Assembly: GCA_031553775.1 (NCBI GenBank)
Contig: JAVBLA010000022.1
Coordinates: 1 to 64,000, forward strand
DNA: 64,000 nt
Reading direction: 5' to 3'
From: JAISFI01 sp031553775
GTDB lineage: Bacteria; Bacteroidota; Bacteroidia; Bacteroidales; Azobacteroidaceae
The notes beneath the pieces were generated by a model. The model was not told where the DNA came from. It saw nothing but the letters and a program-made list of their open reading frames with translations, and made no database searches. This document shows positions 17,160 through 25,473 of the stretch, piece by piece. Positions within the stretch are counted from its first letter, which is position 1. Every line of letters starts with the position of its first letter. The position numbers and the translations under genes were made by a program.

Positions 17160-17239
17160 CAAATATAATCATAATATTTATAGATGTATTCTTTTTGAGA
17201 GTTTTTTATTTTTTATTTTTTTGAAATAAAATATATTTG
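17160..17239. promoter_or_regulatory. cas9 promoter region with divergent -7 elements and a self-guide match
   Basis: TATATTTG at 17232-17239 fits the -7 element for cas9, 32 nt before its ATG; its -33 region is only T-rich. On the minus strand TATATTTG (complement of 17160-17167) could drive the candidate guide RNA. Between them, 17180-17198 (ATAGATGTATTCTTTTTGA) matches the putative guide except for one mismatch and one extra base, so Cas9 bound here would cover the cas9 -33 region. Confidence 0.5.
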
Positions 17240-17270
17240 TACATTTGAACTTTCAAAAACAAATCGAATA

Positions 17271-20200
17271 ATGAAAAAAATATTAGGATTAGATTTGGGG
17301 ACAACCTCTATTGGATGGACATTTGTGAATGAAAAGGAAAATGATGACGAACAATCTTCTATTGTAAACCTGGGAGTTCGGGTCAATCCGTTAACGGTGG
17401 ATGAACAAACTAATTTTGAAAAAGGCAAACCTATTTCAATCAATGCCGACAGAACATTAAAACGTTCTGCCCGCCGAAATCTACAACGTTACAAGCTTCG
17501 TCGCGAAAATTTAATCCAGATTCTAAAAGACAACGGATTAATTGATGATAATACCATTCTTGCAGAGGATGGAAAAAATACAACACATTCTCTTTATGCA
17601 CTTCGTTCAAAAGCAGCTAACGAGCAGGTAAGCAAAGTGGAATTTGCCCGTATTTTATTGATGATAAATAAAAAACGCGGTTATAAAAGCAGCCGGAAGG
17701 CTAAAAACGAGGAAGAAGGGCAAGCTATTGACGGAATGGAAACCGCCAAACGTTTATATGAGGAAAACCAGACTCCCGGACAACTTTGTTATCAATTACT
17801 CAAGGCAAGAAAGAAAACGCTACCCGATTTTTATCGTTCCGACCTGAAAGCTGAATTAGAAAAAGTGTGGAATTTTCAGAAACAGTTTTACCCCGAAATA
17901 TTAACCGATATATTTCAAAAAGAAATAGAAGGGAAAGGGCAACGCGCTACATCAGCCGCTTTCTGGAATATATATAAATTCAATACAGCCGAAAATAAAG
18001 GAACGCGTGATGAGAAAAAACTACAGGCTTACAAATGGCGAAGTGAAGCGGTTTATAAGCAATTGGAGAAAGAAGAAGTAGCCTTCGTAATTACTGAAAT
18101 CAATAGCAATATCAACCATTCGAGCGGCTATCTGGGTGCTATCGGCGACCGGAGTAAAGAGTTGTACTTCAACAAAGAAACAGTCGGACAATATTGTTAC
18201 CGGCAACTGAAAGAAAATCGCCATACAAATCTCAGAAATCAAGTGTTCTACCGGCAGGATTATTTGGATGAATTTGAGCAAATCTGGGAAACCCAGGCTA
18301 AATTCCATAAAGAATTGACACCTGAATTGAAAAAAGAAATCCGGGATGTGATTATTTTCTATCAACGAAAATTGAAATCTCAGAAAAGCTTGATTGGTTT
18401 CTGTGAGTTTGAAAATAGAACCATTGAAATTGAAAAAAATGGCAAAAAAATAGAGAAAAAAATCGGGTATAAAGTCGCTCCTAAATCATCGCCATTATTC
18501 CAGGAATTTAAAATCTGGCAAGTGCTTCATAATATTGAATTCAGGAACAAGATTACCAAAGAGAAAAAGGTTCCGGACTTAGATGAAAAGAACATTTTAT
18601 TTGAAGAATTAAATCTTAAAGGCAATCTTGATGCAGCAAAAGTCACCGAAATCTTATTTGAAAAATCCAAAGAATGGGAAATGAATTATAAAACGATTGA
18701 AGGAAATCGTACTAATAAAGCCCTATATGATGCATATCTGAAAATGATAGAAACGGAAGGACTCTATGATGTTCGGGAGCTACTTCACGTGAAATGGGAT
18801 AAAGATGAAATTGATTTGGCTGAAATACCTGTTGCTGCAAGGGAAATAAAAAATATGATTCGAAGCATTTTTGAAACAATTGGTATAGATACACAAATTC
18901 TTGATTTCAATGCAGAATCGGATGGAAAAGCGTTTGAAGATCAGCCGTCTTATCAACTTTGGCATCTGCTTTATTCTTATGAGGGTGATAATTCTACCAG
19001 TGGAAATGAACTCCTGTATGAATTATTGAACAAAAAATTCGGTTTCACAAAAGAATATGCGCAAATTTTAGGAAATATTATATTGCCGGATGACTATGGA
19101 AGCCTGAGTACAAAGGCAATGCGGAAAATCTATCCGTTTATCAAAGAAAACAATTATAGTGATGCCTGTGTATATGCCGGATATAGACATTCGGCTTCAT
19201 CACTTACCAAAGAGGAAATTGAAAATAAACCATTAAAAGACCGGTTGAAAAATCTACCGAAAAACAGTTTACGGAATCCTGTCGTAGAAAAGATTCTAAA
19301 TCAGATGGTCAATGTGATCAATGCCATCATTGATGATCCGAAAATGGGACGGCCTGATGAAATTCGTATCGAATTGGCTCGAGAATTAAAGAAAACAGCC
19401 AAAGAACGAGAAGAAATGACCGCCAGTATCAACAAGGCAAAAGGAGATCATGAAAAAATCCGTCTGCTTTTGATTAGTGATTTTGGGATTAAAAATCCAA
19501 CCAGGAATGATATTATCCGGTACAAATTGTACGAAGAATTGAAACCGAATGGCTATCATACTCTGTACTCGAATACCTATATTCCTCGTGAAAAATTATT
19601 TTCAAAAGAATTTGATATTGAACATATTATCCCCAAAGCATTATCGTTCGACGATAGTTTTTCAAATAAAACCATTTGCAGCCGCGAAGAAAATTTGAAA
19701 AAACGGGATCGTACTGCTTTTGATTTTATCTGCGGTGATTATAATTCAAATTTAGAAGACTATAAAAATCGCATCGAAATGATGTTCAAACTCAAAGAAG
19801 GTTCTATCAGCAAAGCTAAATATAAGAAATTGCTGATGCAGGCTTCTGAAATCGGAGACGGTTTTATTGAACGCGATTTGCGTGACACTCAATACATTGC
19901 CCGGAAAGCCCGTGAAATGTTGTTGGAAATAAGTCGTTCGGTTGTGTCTACCACAGGAAGTATTACTGATCGCCTTCGTGAAGATTGGGGTCTGATAAAT
20001 ATCATGCAGGAACTTAATTTTGATAAATACAAACAACTAGGAATGACCGAAATGGTAGAGAAAAAAGATGGTTCATTGAAAGAACGTATTGTTGATTGGT
20101 CCAAACGGAACGACCATCGTCATCATGCTATGGATGCACTGACAGTTGCTTTTACCAAACACAGTCATATCCAATATTTGAATTATTTAAATGCCAGGCG

Positions 20201-21458
20201 TGATGAAACTCATAAATACCATGGGAACATCATAGCCATTGAACAGAAAGAATTGGAATCCGTAATAGATAGCGAAGGAAATAAAAAACGACAATTCAAG
20301 CAACCTATCCCTAATTTTAGACAAGTAGCAAAACAACAATTAGAGAATATCCTGATTTCGCATAAAGGGAAAAATAAAGTTGTAACCAAAAATATCAATC
20401 GCTATAAAACTACCCAGGGAGAACAAAAGAAAGTGGAACTTACGCCCCGGGGACAATTACATAAGGAAACCGTTTATGGAAAATTAGAGCAATATGTAAC
20501 TAAGGAAGAAAAAATTGGAGCAAAATTTGATTTGGAAATGATTCAAAAAGTAGCTTCACCTAAGATTAAAGAAGCTTTGATAAAACGCTTGACAGAATAC
20601 AACGGTGATCCGAAAAAAGCATTTACCGGAAAAAACAGTTTGGATAAAAATCCAATCTATTTGAATGAGGCCAAATCGTTAAAAGTTCCCGAAAAAGTAA
20701 AATTGGGTTTTTTAAAGCCCGATTACACTATTCGCAAAGAAATTTCTCCTGATTTGAAAGTTGAAAAAATAATTGACAAAGGTATTCGGGATATTCTGCA
20801 AAAACGCTTAGCTGAATTTGATGGAAACACTAAAGAAGCATTTTCCAATTTAGATAAAAATCCTATTTGGCTGAATAAAGAAAATGGGATCTCCATCAAA
20901 CGGATAACAATCAGTGGTGTAAGTAATGCAGAAGCTTTGCATTACAAGAAAAATCATTTAGGAGAATTACTTTTAGATGAAAAAGGGAATAAAATGCCGG
21001 TTGATTTTGTAAGTACCGGGAATAATCATCATGTGGCTATATATCTTGATCAGGATGGAAATCTGCAAGAAAGCGTAGTGTCTTTTTATGAAGCTGTTGC
21101 AAGAATAAATGAGGGATTATCGGTGATTGATAAGGTTTATAATCAACATCTTGGATGGGAATTCTTATTTACTATGAAGCAGAATGAGTATTTTGTTTTT
21201 CCATCAGCTGATTTTGATCCTGCAGAAATCAATTTGCTTGATCCTGATAATCGAAAGTTAATAAGCCCGAATTTGTTTAGAGTACAGAAAATTGCTACAA
21301 AAAATTATTTTTTCAGGCATCATCTGGAAACTGATGTTCAAGAAAGAGCTTTATTAAAAGGAATTACTTATAAGCCTCAATTAGGGTTAAGTGGAATAAT
21401 TGGAATAATTAAAGTTCGCATTAATCATATAGGACAGATAATACAAGTGGGAGAATAA
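17271..21458 (+). CDS. cas9: CRISPR-associated endonuclease Cas9, type II-C
   Basis: RNA-guided DNA nuclease of 1395 aa. RuvC-I is MKKILGLDLGTTSIGW with Asp8. The arginine-rich bridge helix is RTLKRSARRNLQRYKLRR. RuvC-II is IRIELARE with Glu701. HNH is FDIEHIIPKALSFDDS with His785 and Asn808 at the expected +23. RuvC-III is HHAMDALTVAF with His952 and Asp955. All catalytic residues are present, so the enzyme should be active. The absence of csn2 and cas4, and the cas9-cas1-cas2 set, define subtype II-C. The C-terminal part contains two related segments (about 1097-1142 and 1169-1213) sharing KRL-x-E and LDKNPI-x-LN. A zinc-finger gene follows after 15 nt. Confidence 0.97.
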   Translation: MKKILGLDLGTTSIGWTFVNEKENDDEQSSIVNLGVRVNPLTVDEQTNFEKGKPISINADRTLKRSARRNLQRYKLRRENLIQILKDNGLIDDNTILAEDGKNTTHSLYALRSKAANEQVSKVEFARILLMINKKRGYKSSRKAKNEEEGQAIDGMETAKRLYEENQTPGQLCYQLLKARKKTLPDFYRSDLKAELEKVWNFQKQFYPEILTDIFQKEIEGKGQRATSAAFWNIYKFNTAENKGTRDEKKLQAYKWRSEAVYKQLEKEEVAFVITEINSNINHSSGYLGAIGDRSKELYFNKETVGQYCYRQLKENRHTNLRNQVFYRQDYLDEFEQIWETQAKFHKELTPELKKEIRDVIIFYQRKLKSQKSLIGFCEFENRTIEIEKNGKKIEKKIGYKVAPKSSPLFQEFKIWQVLHNIEFRNKITKEKKVPDLDEKNILFEELNLKGNLDAAKVTEILFEKSKEWEMNYKTIEGNRTNKALYDAYLKMIETEGLYDVRELLHVKWDKDEIDLAEIPVAAREIKNMIRSIFETIGIDTQILDFNAESDGKAFEDQPSYQLWHLLYSYEGDNSTSGNELLYELLNKKFGFTKEYAQILGNIILPDDYGSLSTKAMRKIYPFIKENNYSDACVYAGYRHSASSLTKEEIENKPLKDRLKNLPKNSLRNPVVEKILNQMVNVINAIIDDPKMGRPDEIRIELARELKKTAKEREEMTASINKAKGDHEKIRLLLISDFGIKNPTRNDIIRYKLYEELKPNGYHTLYSNTYIPREKLFSKEFDIEHIIPKALSFDDSFSNKTICSREENLKKRDRTAFDFICGDYNSNLEDYKNRIEMMFKLKEGSISKAKYKKLLMQASEIGDGFIERDLRDTQYIARKAREMLLEISRSVVSTTGSITDRLREDWGLINIMQELNFDKYKQLGMTEMVEKKDGSLKERIVDWSKRNDHRHHAMDALTVAFTKHSHIQYLNYLNARRDETHKYHGNIIAIEQKELESVIDSEGNKKRQFKQPIPNFRQVAKQQLENILISHKGKNKVVTKNINRYKTTQGEQKKVELTPRGQLHKETVYGKLEQYVTKEEKIGAKFDLEMIQKVASPKIKEALIKRLTEYNGDPKKAFTGKNSLDKNPIYLNEAKSLKVPEKVKLGFLKPDYTIRKEISPDLKVEKIIDKGIRDILQKRLAEFDGNTKEAFSNLDKNPIWLNKENGISIKRITISGVSNAEALHYKKNHLGELLLDEKGNKMPVDFVSTGNNHHVAIYLDQDGNLQESVVSFYEAVARINEGLSVIDKVYNQHLGWEFLFTMKQNEYFVFPSADFDPAEINLLDPDNRKLISPNLFRVQKIATKNYFFRHHLETDVQERALLKGITYKPQLGLSGIIGIIKVRINHIGQIIQVGE

Positions 21459-21473
21459 AAAAGAAAAAACGTT

Positions 21474-22268
21474 ATGAAAGAAGAATTAAAAGCAGAAGGG
21501 GTTTGCTGTTTTTGTAACAAAACATTTACAAAAGCGGGTATTAATCGCCATTTGTCTACTCATTTGAAAGAAATGACAAAATCACAAAAAGCAGGCCGTT
21601 CATTTTTTGTGAAAGTAGAGACCAATAAATATTATGGATCTACACCATATTTTCTTAGCTTGTGGATTGATGGCGAGGCAAAAATGAAAAATTTTGATGA
21701 TTTTTTGAGGGACATCTGGTTAGAATGTTGTGGACATATGAGTGCTTTTAGAAATCCTAAGAATGCACAGCGGGGGGGATTGTGGAGTTTGATGGAAGCA
21801 TCTGATTATCTGGAATCAGGAGAAATTGATAAATATGAACAACTGATGGAAGAAGCTTCCGGTGAGATTCCATTGAGCCGTAAAATAAAAGATGCATTGG
21901 CTAAAGGTTTGGTTTTGGAATATACATACGACTTCGGATCTTCAACTGAATTAACAATTTCTGTTTTGGATGAATATCCGGTAAAAGCGGAAAATAAAAT
22001 AGTTTTATTGTCTCGGAATGAACCGTTTTTAATTGTCTGTTCCGATTGCGGTAAGCTTCCGGCTACACAAATCTGCATAGCCTGCATGTATGAAAAAGAT
22101 GCTTCATTTTGTGATAAGTGTGCCTCAAAGCATGCCGAAAAATGTGAAGATTTTGCTGATTATTCGTCAATGCCGATAGTAAACTCTCCCAGAATGGGGG
22201 TATGTGCTTATGAAGGTGGTGTTATTGACAAGGAACGGGATTTTTATTATATACCTCCCAAAAAGTAA
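21474..22268 (+). CDS. Zinc-finger protein resembling pRiA4b ORF-3/IS1096 TnpR-like proteins, inside the cas operon
   Basis: A 264-aa protein lying 15 nt after cas9 and 44 nt before cas1. Residues 11-30 form a C2H2-like finger (CCFCNKTF...HLSTH). Residues about 55-95 (YFLSLWIDGEAKMKNFDDF, then LRDIWLECCGHMSAF) resemble the core of a family I recall as pRiA4b ORF-3-like. The C-terminal ~75 aa carry further Cys/His pairs (CSDCGKLPATQICIACMYEK, CDKCASKHAEKC), suggesting a second zinc module, and end near SPRMGVCAYEGG. No nuclease or transposase motif is visible. Relatives probably exist outside CRISPR loci. Tight spacing suggests co-transcription with cas genes, but a role in immunity is unproven. 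Confidence 0.7.
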   Translation: MKEELKAEGVCCFCNKTFTKAGINRHLSTHLKEMTKSQKAGRSFFVKVETNKYYGSTPYFLSLWIDGEAKMKNFDDFLRDIWLECCGHMSAFRNPKNAQRGGLWSLMEASDYLESGEIDKYEQLMEEASGEIPLSRKIKDALAKGLVLEYTYDFGSSTELTISVLDEYPVKAENKIVLLSRNEPFLIVCSDCGKLPATQICIACMYEKDASFCDKCASKHAEKCEDFADYSSMPIVNSPRMGVCAYEGGVIDKERDFYYIPPKK

Positions 22269-22312
22269 GGGTGAAATATTGTATTCTTAGTTTGATTTTT
22301 TAGTTGAATACC

Positions 22313-23248
22313 ATGATAAAAAAGACACTCTATTTTGGCAATCCGGCTTATCTCAGTTTAAGAGATGAGCAGTTAATTATTAAACTTCCGGAGGTTGAAA
22401 AAAATCTCACTGTTCCGGAGCCTTTTAAGAAAGACAGTGAAAAAACATTTCCGGTAGAAGATTTGGGAGTTGTACTCCTGGATAACAAACAAATTACAAT
22501 CACTCATGGTTTGGTGGAGAAATTATTGGAGAATAATACCGCTTTGATTACTTGTAATAGCAGCCGGATGCCAGTAGGATTATTACTTCCTCTTTGTGGA
22601 AATACGACCCAAAGTGAGCGCTTTAACAAACAGATCGAGGCTTCCGAACCTTTGAAAAAACAGTTGTGGCAACAAACTATTAAGGCTAAAATCACCAATC
22701 AGGCAGCAATATTGAGTAAATTTCGTAAATGTAATACCCGGAATATGACTTATTGGGCCAATGAAGTAAAAAGTGGTGACCCTGATAATTTTGAAGCACG
22801 TGCGGCTGCTTATTACTGGGGAGAGACATTTCCTGAAATTCCGGGTTTTACCAGGGACCGGGAAGGAATTTCGCCCAATCATTTATTGAATTATGGTTAC
22901 GCAATTCTACGGGCGGTAATAGCCCGGGCATTAGTTGGAAGCGGCTTATTGCCTACGTTTGGCATTCATCATCACAACCGTTACAATGCCTATTGCCTGG
23001 CAGATGATATCATGGAGCCCTATCGGCCTTTTGTTGATCAATTAGTCTTAAATATTGTCGATTCCGGGGAGGATTTTACGGAACTGACGACTGATATTAA
23101 GCGACAGTTATTGAGAATTCCGGACATGGATGTGAAAATAGGAGGGAAGTTGAGTCCGCTTATGATTGCAGCCGGGCAAACATCGGCATCTTTATATCAA
23201 TGTTTCGAAGGAAGTGTGCGAAAGATAAAATATCCTGAGTTTCCTTAA
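22313..23248 (+). CDS. cas1: CRISPR-associated integrase Cas1 (type II)
   Basis: Metal-dependent integrase subunit of the Cas1-Cas2 spacer-acquisition complex. The ATG at 22313 (MIKKTLYFGNPAYLSLRDEQ, 311 aa) is preferred over an in-frame TTG nine bases upstream. Type II signatures are EARAAAYYWGETF, which holds the first catalytic Glu, and GIHHHNRYNAYCLADDIMEPYRP, which holds the catalytic His and the downstream acidic residue. Length fits the family. It lies between the zinc-finger gene and cas2 with short gaps, as part of one operon. Confidence 0.96.
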   Translation: MIKKTLYFGNPAYLSLRDEQLIIKLPEVEKNLTVPEPFKKDSEKTFPVEDLGVVLLDNKQITITHGLVEKLLENNTALITCNSSRMPVGLLLPLCGNTTQSERFNKQIEASEPLKKQLWQQTIKAKITNQAAILSKFRKCNTRNMTYWANEVKSGDPDNFEARAAAYYWGETFPEIPGFTRDREGISPNHLLNYGYAILRAVIARALVGSGLLPTFGIHHHNRYNAYCLADDIMEPYRPFVDQLVLNIVDSGEDFTELTTDIKRQLLRIPDMDVKIGGKLSPLMIAAGQTSASLYQCFEGSVRKIKYPEFP

Positions 23249-23293
23249 GGCTGACCCTTAACTGTGAAGAAATAAACAAAAAATTATCAGATT

Positions 23294-23635
23294 ATGAATT
23301 TGTCTTCACGGCTTAATCAATACAGGGTTATGTGGGTTTTGGTTTTGTTTGACTTACCGACTGAAACAAAAACCGATCGGAAAATTCATAGTGATTTCCG
23401 GAAAAGGTTAGTCAAAGATGGTTTTACAATGTTTCAGTTTTCAACTTATCTGCGGCATTGCCCCAGTGCAGAGAATGCTAATGTGCATATCAAACGGGTG
23501 AAAAATTTTCTTCCTCCGAAAGGGCATATCGGTATATTATGTATTACAGATAAACAATTCGGAATGATGGAGTTATTTTATGGGAAAAGCCCCGAAGCTA
23601 AACAAACTGGTTGGCAACAATTGGAGTTGTTTTGA
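23294..23635 (+). CDS. cas2: CRISPR-associated protein Cas2 (type II)
   Basis: Small dimeric scaffold subunit of the Cas1-Cas2 integrase. The 113-aa sequence has the ferredoxin-like start WVLVLFDLPTETKTDRK with the conserved Asp after the first strand, then FRKRLVKDGFTMFQFSTYLR, and a C-terminal ITDKQFGMMELFYG segment typical of type II Cas2. It follows cas1 by 45 nt and is the last of the core cas genes. A GNAT acetyltransferase gene begins 66 nt later. Confidence 0.95.
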   Translation: MNLSSRLNQYRVMWVLVLFDLPTETKTDRKIHSDFRKRLVKDGFTMFQFSTYLRHCPSAENANVHIKRVKNFLPPKGHIGILCITDKQFGMMELFYGKSPEAKQTGWQQLELF

Positions 23636-23701
23636 ATGGGAATTCTGATCAATAATTCTAAATGTGATTTTTAAACAAATCTTCATTATACTTTTGCATG
23701 T

Positions 23702-24232
23702 ATGAAAAATGCAGTCGATTTCACATATTATATTCGCCAGGCAAGCATAAATGATTGTCCACAGATTAGGTCAATGGCACTTCAGGTATGGGAACCTACT
23801 TATGGAAAGATACTTTCTTCCGAACAATTAGATTTTATGTTTGATTGGATGTATTCTATTGAGTCTCTTGAAAATCAAATGAAGTCTGGACATATTTTTT
23901 TTATTGCATCCAAAGATAATACTCCGGTAGCATATATGTCTGTTGAAAAAGAAAATGCTAATCGTTACCATTTACAGAAAATCTATATTTTACCATCCGA
24001 ACAGGGAAAGGGCTTAGGAAATCTGCTGATTGGGCATATAGAGAGGTATATCTGCAAAAAAGAACAAAAAAAAGATATTATACTTGCATTAAACGTTAAT
24101 AGGAATAATAGTGCTTGCTATTTTTATGAAAAAAACGGATTTGAAGTTGAGAGTGAAGGTGATTTTGATATTGGTCATGGTTTTTATATGAATGATTATA
24201 TTATGGTGAAAAAGATAAAAAGGAAACTGTAG
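23702..24232 (+). CDS. GNAT family N-acetyltransferase between cas2 and the CRISPR array
   Basis: A 176-aa acetyl-CoA-dependent acetyltransferase of unknown substrate. The GNAT core is clear: acetyl-CoA loop EQGKGLG in LQKIYILPSEQGKGLGNLLI, then ALNVNRNNSACYFYEKNGF (motif B). A perfect -7 element TACTTTTG at 23689-23696 stands only 5 nt before the ATG, so either the gene is expressed as a leaderless mRNA from its own promoter or it is read through from cas2. It sits between the adaptation genes and the array, before a palindromic terminator. It could be an accessory immune gene or an unrelated passenger. Confidence 0.88.
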   Translation: MKNAVDFTYYIRQASINDCPQIRSMALQVWEPTYGKILSSEQLDFMFDWMYSIESLENQMKSGHIFFIASKDNTPVAYMSVEKENANRYHLQKIYILPSEQGKGLGNLLIGHIERYICKKEQKKDIILALNVNRNNSACYFYEKNGFEVESEGDFDIGHGFYMNDYIMVKKIKRKL

Positions 24233-24260
24233 ACCAATACAAAGCAAAACTCTTTAAAAT

Positions 24261-24288
24261 TAAAATTCCGGTTTAAACCGGAATTTTA
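24261..24288. terminator. Palindromic bidirectional terminator after the cas operon
   Basis: A 28-nt perfect palindrome (TAAAATTCCGG, TTTAAA, CCGGAATTTTA) with A/T flanks. It can end the cas-GNAT transcripts on the plus strand and array transcripts arriving on the minus strand. Confidence 0.75.
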
Positions 24289-24290
24289 TG

Positions 24291-24347
24291 TTGAAAAACA
24301 GTCTTTTTTTATCATCCTATTTGTTGCGATAATTCATTGAAAAACAG
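24291..24347 (+). repeat. Inverted fragments of the CRISPR repeat at the cas-proximal array edge
   Basis: TTCATTGAAAAACAG (24333-24347) is the exact inverse of CTGTTTTTCAATGAA in the first repeat (24367-24381), making a 15-bp stem with a 19-nt loop. A second shorter copy, TTGAAAAACAGT, is at 24291-24302. These may be leader/anchor sequences or a hairpin acting on array transcripts. Confidence 0.7.
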
Positions 24348-24365
24348 CGTGATATTATACCTTGT

Positions 24366-25381
24366 ACTGTTTTTCAATGAACGAAGATACGAATTTGAAA
24401 GCAATTCACAACCAATCTGATTGTTGATGTATTTAAGTTTTACTGTTTTTCAATGAACGAAGATACGAATTTGAAAGCAATTCACAACGAACAGTTGTAC
24501 TACAGCGAAATAACAGCACTGTTTTTCAATGAACGAAGATACGAATTTGAAAGCAATTCACAACGAAGAATATATAATTCATAAACCCTATGAAACTGTT
24601 TTTCAATGAACGAAGATACGAATTTGAAAGCAATTCACAACGGTTGCAGCAGTAAGGGCTTTTGTTGCAAACTGTTTTTCAATGAACGAAGATACGAATT
24701 TGAAAGCAATTCACAACTTACCTTTTGAATTATAATACAGAGTAATAACTGTTTTTCAATGAACGAAGATACGAATTTGAAAGCAATTCACAACTAGCAC
24801 CATCCTGGATAGTAACATAGTAATACTGTTTTTCAATGAACGAAGATACGAATTTGAAAGCAATTCACAACGGGTCTGCTTTATATTCAGCAACTAAATC
24901 ACTGTTTTTCAATGAACGAAGATACGAATTTGAAAGCAATTCACAACTATCCGATAGTATAACATTTATAGGCATAAACTGTTTTTCAATGAACGAAGAT
25001 ACGAATTTGAAAGCAATTCACAACGGGGGCAAATTCTTCAACTATTCAGGCGGGACTGTTTTTCAATGAACGAAGATACGAATTTGAAAGCAATTCACAA
25101 CTATTAACATCAATGCTTTCAAGTTTATTTCACTGTTTTTCAATGAACGAAGATACGAATTTGAAAGCAATTCACAACAAATTATCTTTCTCATGATTGA
25201 TTTTATTTACTGTTTTTCAATGAACGAAGATACGAATTTGAAAGCAATTCACAACAATTATAGTGGAATAATCTAATTTATTCCAACTGTTTTTCAATGA
25301 ACGAAGATACGAATTTGAAAGCAATTCACAACATCCTTTGGTACCATGTCTAAAGCTTTCTTACTGTTTTTCAATGAACGA
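24366..25381 (-). CRISPR. Type II-C CRISPR array: 13 full 47-nt repeats plus one truncated, 13 spacers
   Basis: Full repeats start at 24366, 24442, 24518, 24595, 24671, 24748, 24825, 24901, 24978, 25055, 25132, 25209 and 25286. As printed they begin ACTGTTTTTCAATGAACG and end GAAAGCAATTCACAAC, with no sequence variation. Spacers are 29-30 nt. The 14th repeat (25363-25381) keeps only its first 19 nt, so the old, decaying end is on the right and new spacers are probably added at the cas side. The tracrRNA shows that crRNAs are read on the minus strand, where each repeat starts GTTGTGAATTGC and contains GTTG, 19 nt, TATCTTCG, a near-consensus promoter pointing into the next spacer. Confidence 0.97.
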
Positions 25382-25473
25382 GACAGTAGTGATAGTGTGC
25401 TGTAATTAATTTATGGCCTGTTACAATGAACTATAGGGTTGGCTGGTAATTCAGGTTATCCCATTTTTGATAT

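Noticed and set aside
21474..22268. A transposase or insertion sequence inside the cas operon
   Set aside because: No DDE or HUH motif, no terminal inverted repeats or target duplications are visible around the zinc-finger gene.
24366..25069. Short plus-strand reading frames within the CRISPR array
   Set aside because: They translate the 47-nt repeats and spacers and have repeat-encoded identical segments; they are not genes.
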